A stretch of 64,000 nucleotides of DNA from Anaerolineae bacterium. GTDB taxonomy: Bacteria; Chloroflexota; Anaerolineae; Aggregatilineales; UBA3940. This document shows positions 1-8,872 of this stretch, piece by piece. The stretch spans positions 1-64,000 of the forward strand of contig JAFGOY010000069.1 in NCBI GenBank assembly GCA_016926255.1, written 5' to 3'. Position numbers and translations under genes: made by a program. The notes under the pieces were generated by a model. The model searched no databases. It saw nothing but the letters and a program-made list of their open reading frames with translations, and had not been told where the DNA came from. The first letter of the stretch is position 1. Each line of letters starts with the position of its first letter.

Positions 1-1417
1 CGCAAAAGCTGCTCATTATCGCCGCCGTTTTGCTCGTTCGCCCGCTTGAGGGCTTCCGCCACCTTATCTGCGGCTGTAGTACTAGGTGAACGGTTGTCTG
101 CCAGTAGAAGCCCTCGTAGGTCATCGTATTCAATGGCCGCCCGTCACCGGCTTCCCAGATGGCGAGCAGGTCTTCGGCGGCTTCTTTGTAGGCGTGACCG
201 GCAGTCAGTCCGACGACGTACAGGTCGCGGTCGCCTTTGGCAAGCGGGGCCGTGTCGATGTCATGGATGATCGCCCAGTCGATACCCAGCGCGGGGATCG
301 TGATGATCCCTACCAGAAGGCCCAGCACCCAGGGCGCAAATTGCGGCTGCCAATCGGTGATTATTTCGATCCCGGTGTCCAGCGCGATCACCGCCAGGAC
401 GATCAGCGGGGCGAACGATGATTGAAAATAACGGGCAGGCAGTGTCCAGAGATCGGTCTGAATCAGCAGCAGTCCGACGGTAAACGCCCCGGCGGGTACC
501 CACAGGTAGAGCAGCTCCCACCGCTTTTTGTCGAGTACAATCCAGGCCAGCGAAAGTGCCGACAGGCCCAGCATCGGCCAGCCGATATAGGCTCTGGTAA
601 AATCGGCCATGTTGCCCAGGTCACGCTTGAGGGCTTCCTGCGTTTCATCCTCGTTCCAGGTCAGCAGGCGGATGCGGGTGGTCGAGGTATGCTCCTGAAC
701 CGGCTCGACACCATCTCGGGCGGCCATCTGGTAGACCTCGTATGAAATCAGCGCGCCCAGCGCAATCGCCCCGACGCTGATTGCCAGTGCCCGCCATAAT
801 TTGCTTTTCTGGCGGGAGAGCATCGGGATGCCGATCAGCGGCAGCACGAAGAAAAACAGCGACGAGATTTTTGTCAGGTAGGCACCGGCGAGGGCCGCGC
901 CGAGCAGAACTCCCTGCCAGACGCGGGGCTTCTTTGCCATCCAGACGATCAGCAGGATGCACAGCGTGGTGAAGGCGGCTTTCAGCGGGTCGACCAGCAC
1001 CTGCCGCTCGTGGAAGACGGTCACCGGCAGCATGGCGCAGATCAGCCCGGCCAGCAGCCCCACGCGGGTGCTGCCCAGCGACTTCCCCAGCGCGATGCAT
1101 CCGGCAACGCCGATCAGCCCGGCCCACACCGAGATCATCCGGCCCAGGAACGGACCTTCCGGTCCCAGCGGTTTGAAGATCGCCAGCACCATCGGGAAAA
1201 GCGCTTTGTCGGCGACGATACCGGCGTAGATATCACCCTGGGTGACGACCTGCTCCGCCCGCATTACATGGGTGGCTTCGTCAAGGTAGAGGGGCGTATC
1301 GTCCAGCCGGACGATGCGAATTGTCGCGCTGCCGAGCAGTATCAGCAGCGCGAGAAGTAGATAGAAATGCCTGCCGGTAGATTTGCTGGGAGAAACAGGG
1401 CTGTGTCCGTTTGCCAT
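1..1417 (-). CDS. GT39-type membrane glycosyltransferase (partial, C-terminus beyond window)
   Basis: An open frame runs on the minus strand from the ATG at 1415-1417 to the window edge without a stop, so the C-terminus is missing. The protein starts with a short polar stretch and a membrane helix, followed by PLYLDEATH; an acidic pair after the first helix is typical of GT-C enzymes of the PMT/ArnT (GT39) family, which use polyprenyl-phosphate sugars at the outer face of the membrane. About nine further hydrophobic segments follow, separated by charged loops. An AGGAT Shine-Dalgarno lies 5 nt before the ATG. In the last ~100 bases the annotated frame gives a basic, atypical sequence, while the neighbouring frame gives a normal-looking one (see findings). 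The acceptor is unknown. Confidence 0.75.
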   Translation of the reverse strand, partial: MANGHSPVSPSKSTGRHFYLLLALLILLGSATIRIVRLDDTPLYLDEATHVMRAEQVVTQGDIYAGIVADKALFPMVLAIFKPLGPEGPFLGRMISVWAGLIGVAGCIALGKSLGSTRVGLLAGLICAMLPVTVFHERQVLVDPLKAAFTTLCILLIVWMAKKPRVWQGVLLGAALAGAYLTKISSLFFFVLPLIGIPMLSRQKSKLWRALAISVGAIALGALISYEVYQMAARDGVEPVQEHTSTTRIRLLTWNEDETQEALKRDLGNMADFTRAYIGWPMLGLSALSLAWIVLDKKRWELLYLWVPAGAFTVGLLLIQTDLWTLPARYFQSSFAPLIVLAVIALDTGIEIITDWQPQFAPWVLGLLVGIITIPALGIDWAIIHDIDTAPLAKGDRDLYVVGLTAGHAYKEAAEDLLAIWEAGDGRPLNTMTYEGFYWQTTVHLVLQPQIRWRKPSSGRTSKTAAIMSSFC

Positions 1418-1571
1418 AATCGATCCTGATGCATGGTGGGTATCGTGAAGTAGCTTAACCACTGTGTCGATTTTAGCCAAAAACAGCGCAACGCATAAAC
1501 TGTCAACTGGCATCCACCTCTGATTTGGGGCACAATCTGGCAGGCGAATATCACAAGGGTAAGGGAGACTT

Positions 1572-3167
1572 ATGGCGCAGCAAACCCGGATTGGTCAAGC
1601 CGTTGCGATTGCTCCACTGATTGGCAGCCAGCAAACCGACGAAGCAAACTGGCTGGGCGCTCTGCTCAGTAAATTATTCATCGAGCATCTGATTGCCGCC
1701 GGTTTACCGACAATTGATTACAATACGGTCGCAGGGTTGATCAGCACCCGCAAGCTGACACTGCCGCTGCCCCCCGATGCAGTCCAGGCAATACGCACCC
1801 ACTTCAAGCTGCAGACCCTGGTTCACGGGCGGTACATCCTGGATCAGGATGCCAAGATGCTTGGCGTGCGGCTGGTGGTCGATGGCCTGGATAGTTCGCC
1901 TGCTCCCCTGGAAGCCTCGACGCCGCTGGCCGGATTCAGCCGTTTCGTTGAGCGCATTTCCCTGGCGCTGATCGAACGGCTAAACGTCCCGATTGACGAC
2001 GCGCTGCGCCAGCGCGTCAAACAGGCAAGACGCCCGGCGGCATTCGAGGCATTTCGTCAGCTTTCACTGGCCCAGGCCGCCTGGCATAGGAACCAGCACG
2101 AACTGGCGCTGGCCGCCGTTTCGTCTGCGCTGGCGCTCGATGCCGATTACGAGGAGGCGGTAACGCTGGAAGTCGCCATTTCGCGCGCCGCCGGTGATAC
2201 CACCAACACTCTTGATGCTTTCCGGCGCTGGTCGGCGATTGCCGCCAAGCGCGGCGATCAGCGCACCGGTGCAGAGAGGTTGATATTGCTCGGTCACTGG
2301 CTGTTTGATCGGGGTGAGTGGGATAACGCACGTCGGGCCTATGAAGATGCCCAGAATCTTTTCCAGCAGGCCAATGACGAGGTAGGAACTGCCCGCGCAC
2401 TCAACAACCTGGCGAGTCTCACCATGCTGCGCGAGAAACACCAGGCGGCGATCAAAACGTACCGTCGCAGCTTGCGAACGTTCGAAACGATGCCCGACGC
2501 CCAGGGCGATTTAGCCATCACGCTGTTCAATCTGTCGCAGGCACACAAGGAAATCGGGCAGACTGCGGAAGCTCTGACCGCCATCGACCAGGTGATCACG
2601 AAAGCGCAGCAGAAAAAGGATATGCGTCTCGAAGCTCACTGCTTGGCCCAGCGTGCCGCGATCCGGCATGACGGCGGAGAGTGGGGACAGGCAAATGAAG
2701 ATTACCGGCGTGCCGCGAATCTGTTCGACGTGCTGGGTGACGAGATGGGGCTGGCGACGGTCAAGAGCCACCAGGCGATCCTGTTCAAGCAGCAGGGCAA
2801 TTATGATCGGGCCGAGGCTTTGATGCTGGAGGCACAGGAAGTTTACGAGAAGGATGCCAGTCCGTACTACCTGGGCGTCCTCTGGTTGAACCTGGCGGAT
2901 CTTTATTTCTCAATGACCCTCTACGAGCAGGCATGGACCTATGCCGAGCAGGCGGTCGACACGCTCTCCGGAATGAAAGTGTCGGGCATCGAACAGGCCC
3001 AGGAACTGCTCGCCACCATCGAGGGTCTGCTTCCCCAGGAAGATGAAACAACCATCGACGAGCAGTTTGATCTGCGCTCCCTGCTGCCCGACGCTGGTAA
3101 CTTCGAACAGCTTGGCGGTTCGGAGCCGGAACCGGATGAAGATGCCAATCGCCTCTCCTACCTGTGA
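1572..3167 (+). CDS. Tetratricopeptide-repeat protein with N-terminal adenylyl-cyclase-neighbour-like domain
   Basis: The product is 531 aa, cytoplasmic, with no signal peptide or membrane helix. Residues ~1-165 form a compact alpha/beta region (opening VAIAPLIGSQQTDEANWLG) resembling the FlgO/TolB-like domains that precede TPRs in bacterial signalling proteins; that match is tentative. From ~170 to ~480 are degenerate TPR units, for example ARALNNLASLTMLREKHQAA and ITLFNLSQAHKEIGQ. The last ~50 residues are acidic and probably disordered. The start follows GGGAG with a short spacer. It stands alone: the upstream gene diverges and groES has its own promoter. It is likely a protein-protein interaction scaffold; no enzymatic motif is visible. 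Confidence 0.75.
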   Translation: MAQQTRIGQAVAIAPLIGSQQTDEANWLGALLSKLFIEHLIAAGLPTIDYNTVAGLISTRKLTLPLPPDAVQAIRTHFKLQTLVHGRYILDQDAKMLGVRLVVDGLDSSPAPLEASTPLAGFSRFVERISLALIERLNVPIDDALRQRVKQARRPAAFEAFRQLSLAQAAWHRNQHELALAAVSSALALDADYEEAVTLEVAISRAAGDTTNTLDAFRRWSAIAAKRGDQRTGAERLILLGHWLFDRGEWDNARRAYEDAQNLFQQANDEVGTARALNNLASLTMLREKHQAAIKTYRRSLRTFETMPDAQGDLAITLFNLSQAHKEIGQTAEALTAIDQVITKAQQKKDMRLEAHCLAQRAAIRHDGGEWGQANEDYRRAANLFDVLGDEMGLATVKSHQAILFKQQGNYDRAEALMLEAQEVYEKDASPYYLGVLWLNLADLYFSMTLYEQAWTYAEQAVDTLSGMKVSGIEQAQELLATIEGLLPQEDETTIDEQFDLRSLLPDAGNFEQLGGSEPEPDEDANRLSYL

Positions 3168-3238
3168 TGTCCGTCCGGAGCCGAAATCGGCAAGCGTAAA
3201 ATTTGTGTAAGAAACTCCGATCGGTGCGTTCTCTCCCC

Positions 3239-3267
3239 TTGACATCCCCCCGGTAGAAGCGTATACT
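3239..3267 (+). promoter_or_regulatory. Sigma-70 promoter of groES-groEL
   Basis: A perfect TTGACA (3239-3244) is separated by 17 bp from TATACT (3262-3267). The transcript should start near 3274, just before the CIRCE operator. This is the strongest promoter match in the window. Confidence 0.92.
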
Positions 3268-3277
3268 ACCAACGCTT

Positions 3278-3304
3278 TTAGCACTCACGTCTAAAGAGTG
3301 CTAA
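3278..3304 (+). promoter_or_regulatory. CIRCE operator (HrcA binding site)
   Basis: Perfect inverted repeat: TTAGCACTC (3278-3286), a 9-nt spacer (3287-3295) and GAGTGCTAA (3296-3304). This equals the canonical CIRCE consensus bound by the heat-shock repressor HrcA. It sits at the predicted transcription start of groES-groEL, so HrcA would block initiation until heat stress. hrcA itself is not in this window. Confidence 0.97.
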
Positions 3305-3353
3305 TCTTCAGTAATACAATAATTGAAGGGATTTTATAAGGAGGCATCGACCT

Positions 3354-3650
3354 ATGGCACTTCAGCTGCGACCACTAGGGGATCGTGTAGTTGTTGAACC
3401 CATTGAAGCTCAGGAAACCTTTGCAGACGGGCAGCTCGTTCTACCCGATACGGCAAAGGAAAAACCGCAGCAGGGTGAAGTACTGGCCGTTGGACTGGGC
3501 CGTAAAGATGACGATGGCAATCGCATCCCGATGGACATCGAAGTCGGCCAGATTGTTCTTTACGCCAAGTACGGTGGTACAGAAGTCAAGATCGAAGGCA
3601 AGAAGTTGCTCATTCTGAAAGAGAGCGACGTTCTGGCAATCGTTGAATAA
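3354..3650 (+). CDS. groS: Co-chaperonin GroES (Hsp10)
   Basis: At 98 aa it has the usual length for the family. It opens with [15 protein letters not shown], the GroES signature, contains the mobile-loop region (~17-32) and ends with the conserved [12 protein letters not shown]. It forms the heptameric lid of the GroEL folding chamber in the cytoplasm. An excellent AAGGAGG (3338-3344) precedes the ATG by 9 nt. It is the first gene of a two-gene operon; groEL follows 51 bp later. It is controlled by the promoter at 3239 and the CIRCE element. Confidence 0.98.
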   Translation: MALQLRPLGDRVVVEPIEAQETFADGQLVLPDTAKEKPQQGEVLAVGLGRKDDDGNRIPMDIEVGQIVLYAKYGGTEVKIEGKKLLILKESDVLAIVE

Positions 3651-3701
3651 ACAAGATAATCAGCTATAACTGATAGATTTTCCTACGGAGGTAAGTAACC
3701 T

Positions 3702-5333
3702 ATGCCAAAGCAGTTAGCTTTTTCTGAGGATGCCCGCAGGAAGCTCAAGCGCGGCGTTGACACTCTGGCGAATGCCGTCATCACCACGCTTGGCCCCAAG
3801 GGACGTAATGTTGCACTCGATAAGAAATACGGTGCACCGACTATCACCCACGATGGTGTAACCGTTGCCAAAGAGGTCGAGCTTGAAGACCCCTACGAGA
3901 ATATGGGCGCACAGCTTCTCAAAGAAGCGGCAACTAAGACTAACGACATCGCCGGTGACGGCACCACCACCAGTATCGTGCTGGCCCAGGCAATAGTCAA
4001 TGAGGGTCTGAAGAACGTCGCGGCTGGCGCGAATCCCATGCTGTTGAAGCGCGGTATTGAGGCTGCCACCGACGTCGTCGCCGAGGCGATTCTGACCCAG
4101 GCGGTCGATATTGATACCCAGGAAGAGATCGCCAGCGTTGCCAGCATCTCTGCCCAGGATCGTGAAATTGGCGAACTGATCGCTGAAGTCATGTGGAAGG
4201 TCGGTAAAGACGGTGTTATTACCGTCGAAGAGAGCAAGGGCCTCGAATTCGAAACCGAGTACGTCGAAGGTATGCAGTTCGACCGTGGCTATATCAGCCC
4301 TTATTTCGTTTCCAATCCCGAATCGATGGAAGCGATCATTGAAGAACCCAGCTTGCTGATTTATGAAAAGAAGATTTCGGCTGCCGCCGATCTGATGCCC
4401 ATCCTGGAAAAACTGCTCAATCGCGGCAAGCGCGAACTGGTCATCATTGCCGAGGATGTCGACGGCGAAGCACTGGCAACCCTGGTGCTCAATAAACTGC
4501 GCGGCATGCTGAACGTGCTGGCAGTCAAGGCCCCTGGCTTTGGCGACCGCCGCAAAGAGATGCTCCGCGATATTGCCATCCTGACCGGTGCCGAAGTGAT
4601 CTCCGAAGAAGTTGGCCGTAAACTCGAAACCGCTACCCTGGAAGACCTGGGGAACTGCGAAAAGATCATCTCGACCAAGTCCGATACGACGATCATCGGC
4701 GGCGCTGGCGATGATGCTGCGATCAAGGGCCGCATTGAAGAGATTAAAGTCGCTATCGAGAAGACCACCTCGGACTACGACCGTGAGAAGCTCCAGGAGC
4801 GTCTCGCCAAGTTGGCCGGTGGTGTTGCCGTCATCCGTGTTGGCGCTGCGACCGAAGTCGAACTGAAGGAAAAGAAGCACCGCGTCGAAGATGCACTGAG
4901 CGCGACGCGTGCGGCGGTCGAAGAAGGCATCGTCCCCGGTGGCGGTGTTGCGCTGATCAACTCCATCGCTTCCCTGGATAATCTCCAGATGGACTACGCC
5001 GACGAGCAGACCGGTGTGGCCATCATTCGCACTGCCCTCGAAGCTCCGATGCGCAAGATATCGGCCAATGCCGGGCAGGATGGAGCGGTCATCATCGACA
5101 CCGTCCGCCGCTACCAGGCAGAGTCGAACAACTATAAAATTGGCTATGATGTCATCACTTCCGATTTCGTCGATATGATCGAAGCTGGCATCATCGACCC
5201 GGCCAAGGTTACGCGCGGTGCCCTGGAAAATGCGGCCAGCATCGCTGCCATGATCCTGACCACCGAAGCCTTGATCACCGATATCCCTGAGGAGAATCCC
5301 CCGGCGATGCCCGGTGGCGAGATGCCCTACTAA
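3702..5333 (+). CDS. groL: Chaperonin GroEL (Hsp60)
   Basis: The protein is 543 aa, close to the family norm. Conserved segments include [16 protein letters not shown], the ATPase motif GDGTTTS near residue 86, the apical region with [14 protein letters not shown], and [10 protein letters not shown] in the C-terminal equatorial domain. It is the tetradecameric ATP-driven folding chamber partnered with GroES. The C-terminus ends PGGEMPY, so the long Gly-Gly-Met repeat tail of proteobacterial GroEL is reduced to a vestige. GGAGG before the ATG supports the start. A hairpin at 5361-5390 follows the stop. Confidence 0.98.
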   Translation: MPKQLAFSEDARRKLKRGVDTLANAVITTLGPKGRNVALDKKYGAPTITHDGVTVAKEVELEDPYENMGAQLLKEAATKTNDIAGDGTTTSIVLAQAIVNEGLKNVAAGANPMLLKRGIEAATDVVAEAILTQAVDIDTQEEIASVASISAQDREIGELIAEVMWKVGKDGVITVEESKGLEFETEYVEGMQFDRGYISPYFVSNPESMEAIIEEPSLLIYEKKISAAADLMPILEKLLNRGKRELVIIAEDVDGEALATLVLNKLRGMLNVLAVKAPGFGDRRKEMLRDIAILTGAEVISEEVGRKLETATLEDLGNCEKIISTKSDTTIIGGAGDDAAIKGRIEEIKVAIEKTTSDYDREKLQERLAKLAGGVAVIRVGAATEVELKEKKHRVEDALSATRAAVEEGIVPGGGVALINSIASLDNLQMDYADEQTGVAIIRTALEAPMRKISANAGQDGAVIIDTVRRYQAESNNYKIGYDVITSDFVDMIEAGIIDPAKVTRGALENAASIAAMILTTEALITDIPEENPPAMPGGEMPY

Positions 5334-5360
5334 ATCAAACATTTGTCGCTCTATCATAAA

Positions 5361-5390
5361 AACAGACCCCTCTTGCATGAGGGGTCTGTT
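5361..5390 (+). terminator. Hairpin terminator after groEL
   Basis: A perfect 12-bp stem (5361-5372 with 5379-5390) closes a 6-nt loop, 27 bp after the groEL stop. The downstream T-run is weak (TT then GATT), so efficiency is uncertain, but position and symmetry fit an intrinsic terminator. Confidence 0.8.
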
Positions 5391-5465
5391 GATTCGTGAC
5401 GAAGGGTGTCACAAAGACGTTATAATCTATAACAGATATTGGCAGCCACAGGTAAGGCCGATCAG

Positions 5466-5726
5466 GTGAACAGCAGGCGCAAATATACCCCTCAAGAACA
5501 CGGACGGGCCGCCCACTACTATCGCAAGGTGGCGCTCCAGCGTTATTCCGAACAACCCTCGGAAGGATTGGGCTTGCACCGCCTGCCACACGTCAACCTG
5601 AGGAGACAGGGGCGGACGGCCAAAGAAATACATCCTGCTGTCTGGGCGGTGGTTTTGCTGGCAATAGCCGTATTCTTCTTCATTTGCGTGATGACGACCA
5701 TCGCCTTGGGACGGATCATCTTTTAG
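5466..5726 (+). CDS. Small basic single-pass membrane protein
   Basis: About 86 aa from a GTG at 5466 (a TTG at 5439 would add 9 residues; neither has a strong ribosome binding site). The first ~60 residues are polar and basic (RRKYTPQEHGRAAHYY), and residues ~61-82 form one hydrophobic helix (AVWAVVLLAIAVFFFI), so the N-terminus probably stays inside. A TATAAT at 5421-5426 could serve as its -10 box. I do not recognise the family. The next gene converges on it with 17 bp between, leaving little room for a terminator. Confidence 0.6.
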   Translation: MNSRRKYTPQEHGRAAHYYRKVALQRYSEQPSEGLGLHRLPHVNLRRQGRTAKEIHPAVWAVVLLAIAVFFFICVMTTIALGRIIF

Positions 5727-5743
5727 ACAGCAGCATTATGGTC

Positions 5744-6925
5744 TTACTTTAATTCCGAAAGTATATTCTGGCTCTCCTCGGCTTTTCCCTGGAATAGCTG
5801 AACCTGGTCGGAGAAGGAGATCAGCATATCACGGGTTGCACGCATCATTGACCGGGTGAATTCTATCTGCTGGTTGACATTCTCTTTCAGTTGAGTAACA
5901 GCAACCTGCAAATCACCAACTGCTTTCTCGTTTCCTCGCCAGGCTTCGTCGTTGGTCAGGGTGAACTGCCGCCAGCGTTTCTGGTCTTCTCCCAGGAATT
6001 CCTCCCACTCTTTACGGAACCGCTCCTCGGAAAGGCGCTGTACCTCGCCCAACTCGTTCAGGCGTCTTTCTACGCGATCAACCAGCCGGTCGAAATCGTC
6101 GAGGTGCTGTTTCATTCCGCGATAGGTTTCAGACCAGTTCTCGAACTGCTTGCCGTAATCGGACATCTCTTCTGCGAACGAGTCCATCCTACGGGTCATT
6201 TCGGTCATGTTGCGTTCGCGCTGCTGTTCGGCGAGTGCCTGCTGTTCGTTCCATGCCAGACGCTGCTGTTTGAAATCCTCCAGGCTGTTGACCATCTCGA
6301 CGTTGTTGCGCTCGTTGCGGCGGCTCAGTTCTTCTAACAGTTCGACTTTTGATTGTTGGGCTTCGGTCCGTTTACCGACTTCGGCCAGTTCGCCGCTGAT
6401 GTCGGATATGCGGCGGCTGTCCTGTCGACGCTGCTCTTCGAGGAAATTCAGGGTTCGCTCAAATTCTTCGAAGCTTTTGCCGAGGTTGTCGGCGTAGGTC
6501 TGGAGCTCGGCAGCTACGCGACCTAGACGTTCTTCTTCTGTGCGGCGGGGCTGCATGGCCCGGTCAATCCGGGTGGTCATCTCGACGCGTAGTTCCTCCA
6601 CTGTTTTGGCGATCGATTCGCGCTCCAACTCGCGCAGTTTTTTGACTTCCTGGTCGATGGTGCTGCGGCGATCCAGCGCCTGTTCCATGGAGGCATTCAT
6701 TTCAGTCCGCAGACGGTCTATGGTGTTATCAAACAGACTCGACGATACCAGGCTTGTGCGCAGGCCTGTGATATCCTTTTCTAATTCCTGTATTCGCCTG
6801 GCCTGATCATCGATGACCGCCGACTGCGAGACGGTGCGCTCTTCAAGTTTGCTGATGGTGGCCTTGTCCTTGCGGCGTTCTTCGTCCAGCCAGGCGACCA
6901 TCTTCGCGGTTTGGGTTGTATCCAT
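5744..6925 (-). CDS. Long coiled-coil protein of unknown function
   Basis: The 393-aa product is almost entirely charged heptad-repeat helix, rich in Glu, Arg, Gln and Leu, with no signal peptide, membrane helix or globular domain. Segments such as LREL-ERESIAKTVEELRVEM and VDRVERRLNELGEVQ are typical coiled coil. AGGAG lies 9 nt before the ATG. It resembles SMC-arm or tropomyosin-like bacterial proteins in composition only; there is no ATPase head. It could be structural or a scaffold. It diverges from the acyl-CoA synthetase gene across 184 bp and converges on the small membrane protein gene. Confidence 0.8.
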   Translation of the reverse strand: MDTTQTAKMVAWLDEERRKDKATISKLEERTVSQSAVIDDQARRIQELEKDITGLRTSLVSSSLFDNTIDRLRTEMNASMEQALDRRSTIDQEVKKLRELERESIAKTVEELRVEMTTRIDRAMQPRRTEEERLGRVAAELQTYADNLGKSFEEFERTLNFLEEQRRQDSRRISDISGELAEVGKRTEAQQSKVELLEELSRRNERNNVEMVNSLEDFKQQRLAWNEQQALAEQQRERNMTEMTRRMDSFAEEMSDYGKQFENWSETYRGMKQHLDDFDRLVDRVERRLNELGEVQRLSEERFRKEWEEFLGEDQKRWRQFTLTNDEAWRGNEKAVGDLQVAVTQLKENVNQQIEFTRSMMRATRDMLISFSDQVQLFQGKAEESQNILSELK

Positions 6926-7109
6926 TGACCGGTGCTCCTAATCTAATTTTTGACCCTGGTATTTTAACCAATCCTGGCGATACAGTCACAGTACCCACAA
7001 GGTAAGCATGGGAATCGTATGGATGTAGGGGATCAAGACTCGTGAACATGTCCGGATTTCACTATACTCTGCCTACGAATCCGTCTGAATACATCCTCAG
7101 GGATTGATA

Positions 7110-8816
7110 ATGACAACCTATGCTGATAAACCCTGGCTTCGATATTATGACAGCCATGTGCCGGAATCCCTAAAACCATATCCAGCCATACCCGTATTTG
7201 ACCTGCTTGACCGGGCCGTCGGAACCTCCCCCGATGCGTCGGCCTGCATTACGGCATCCAAAAATCCCCGAAACTCACGTGATTCACAGGTGATCACTTA
7301 TCGAGAAATCGGTGAAGCCAGTGACCGTCTTGCGGCGGCGCTCGTGAAAATGGGCGTCGAAAAAGGTGACCGGGTCGGCGTTGATTTTGTCAATACACCC
7401 CAGTTCGTCATCGCGTTCTTCGGTATTCTAAAAGCCGGGGGGATCGTGGCTGCGATCAACCCGCATTTTCCCCCTCAAAGAAAAGCCGATCAGTTAGCCG
7501 ACAGCGGGGCCAAAGTCCTGATCACAATGGCGCGTTACTATGATGCGATCAATGCGATCCGCGATCAGACGGTTGTCGAACGGGTTATCGTCTCGAATTT
7601 AGACGAATACTTTCCCGCCAGCGAAAACGATCAAGCGCCTGGATTGAGGCTCCTGCCGGACGATCACCGGTTTCAACCGCTCCTCGAAGCGAATGCAGGC
7701 GAATCCCGCCCATCTATTACGATTGATCCAGAGGTAGACACCGCGATCTTTCAATACACGGGCGGCACAACCGGCATTCCAAAGGCGGCCTGTGGCCCGC
7801 ATTCGGCGCTGGCCGCCAATACCTTGCAGTTCAGCACATGGCTGGCCGATCCCGATCCGGCGCTCACGCCCGATTCCTTTCTTGCTGTCATCCCGCTGTA
7901 TCACATCTTTGGGATGGTCGCCGTGATGTCCTATGCGGCGTCAATCAGTGCTCCGATCATACTGGTGCCCGATGCCCGCGATCTGGATAACATCGTTGCT
8001 CATATCGCGGCCTTCCATCCGACGATCTTCATGGGGGTGCCGTCGCTCTATAATGCACTCAGCCTCCATGAGGAAATTGTCTCCGGGCGGGTCGACCTGG
8101 GTTCGCTGCGGGTGTGCATCAGTGGGTCTGCACCGCTGGCCCCGGAGATCAAACGGCGCTTCGAAGCGATCTCCGGCTGCCCGATCCTTGAGGGCTTCGG
8201 GATGAGCGAAACGCCGACTGCCACCCATATCAACCCGCTGAAGGGCCGGAACAAAGAAGGATCGATTGGCCTGCCGCTTCCCGACGTGGAATGTCGGATC
8301 GTCAACCTGGAAGATGGTGAAACCGATGTGCCGGTCGGCGAGCCAGGTGAGCTGATCCTGCGTGGCCCGGCGATGATGTCGGGCTATCACAACATGCCTG
8401 AAGAAACAGTCAATGTTTTGCGCGAGGGCTGGCTCTATACCGGCGATGTCGCCCGGATGGACGAGGAGGGGTACTTCACCATCGTCGACCGGAAGAAGGA
8501 TATGATCATTGTCGGTGGATTCAACGTTTACCCGAACGTAATCGAGAAAGCGCTGATGGCTCATGAATCCATCGCCGAAGCCGCCGCTGCTGGGATTCCT
8601 AATGCCGACATTCCCGGAGAAGAAATTCCCAAAGCCTGGGTGGTGCTGGCCCCGGGACGGGAGGCCACCACCGCCGCGCTGTTTGAACACTGCCGGGCAT
8701 ACCTAGCTCCCTATGAAATTCCACGAGTGGTGGAATTTGTCGAGAAGTTACCCAGGACGCCGGTTGGCAAAGTCCTGCGGCGCGAACTGGTTCGATTAGA
8801 GCAAGAGGGCGGGTAG
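7110..8816 (+). CDS. Acyl-CoA synthetase / long-chain fatty acid-CoA ligase (ANL superfamily)
   Basis: 568 aa from the ATG at 7110 (a TTG at 7104 is also open). It shows the AMP-binding P-loop-like YTGGTTGIPKAA, the A5 motif EGFGMSETPTATHINP, the A7 motif GWLYTGDVARMDEEGYF, the A8 hinge DRKKDMIIVGGFNVYP and the A10 lysine region PRTPVGKVLRREL. These enzymes activate a carboxylic acid with ATP and transfer it to CoA. Substrate cannot be fixed from sequence; overall similarity is to FadD-like ligases. The thioesterase at 12.2 kb is a possible functional counterpart but is not adjacent. A shared hairpin at 8824-8853 ends it. Confidence 0.9.
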   Translation: MTTYADKPWLRYYDSHVPESLKPYPAIPVFDLLDRAVGTSPDASACITASKNPRNSRDSQVITYREIGEASDRLAAALVKMGVEKGDRVGVDFVNTPQFVIAFFGILKAGGIVAAINPHFPPQRKADQLADSGAKVLITMARYYDAINAIRDQTVVERVIVSNLDEYFPASENDQAPGLRLLPDDHRFQPLLEANAGESRPSITIDPEVDTAIFQYTGGTTGIPKAACGPHSALAANTLQFSTWLADPDPALTPDSFLAVIPLYHIFGMVAVMSYAASISAPIILVPDARDLDNIVAHIAAFHPTIFMGVPSLYNALSLHEEIVSGRVDLGSLRVCISGSAPLAPEIKRRFEAISGCPILEGFGMSETPTATHINPLKGRNKEGSIGLPLPDVECRIVNLEDGETDVPVGEPGELILRGPAMMSGYHNMPEETVNVLREGWLYTGDVARMDEEGYFTIVDRKKDMIIVGGFNVYPNVIEKALMAHESIAEAAAAGIPNADIPGEEIPKAWVVLAPGREATTAALFEHCRAYLAPYEIPRVVEFVEKLPRTPVGKVLRRELVRLEQEGG

Positions 8817-8823
8817 AAAAGAA

Positions 8824-8853
8824 AAACCGGGCTGTCGCTTAACAGCCCGGTTT
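8824..8853. terminator. Bidirectional hairpin terminator
   Basis: A 12-bp perfect stem (8824-8835 with 8842-8853) with a 6-nt loop, flanked by A-run and T-run, lies between the converging acyl-CoA synthetase and ftsH genes and can serve both. Confidence 0.85.
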
Positions 8854-8872
8854 GATTTACGTATCAGCGTTG

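Noticed and set aside
3714-5378. Very long open frame antisense to groEL (about 554 codons)
   Set aside because: groEL is unmistakable on the plus strand; the antisense frame has no ribosome binding site and an incoherent sequence, an artefact of GC-rich codon use.
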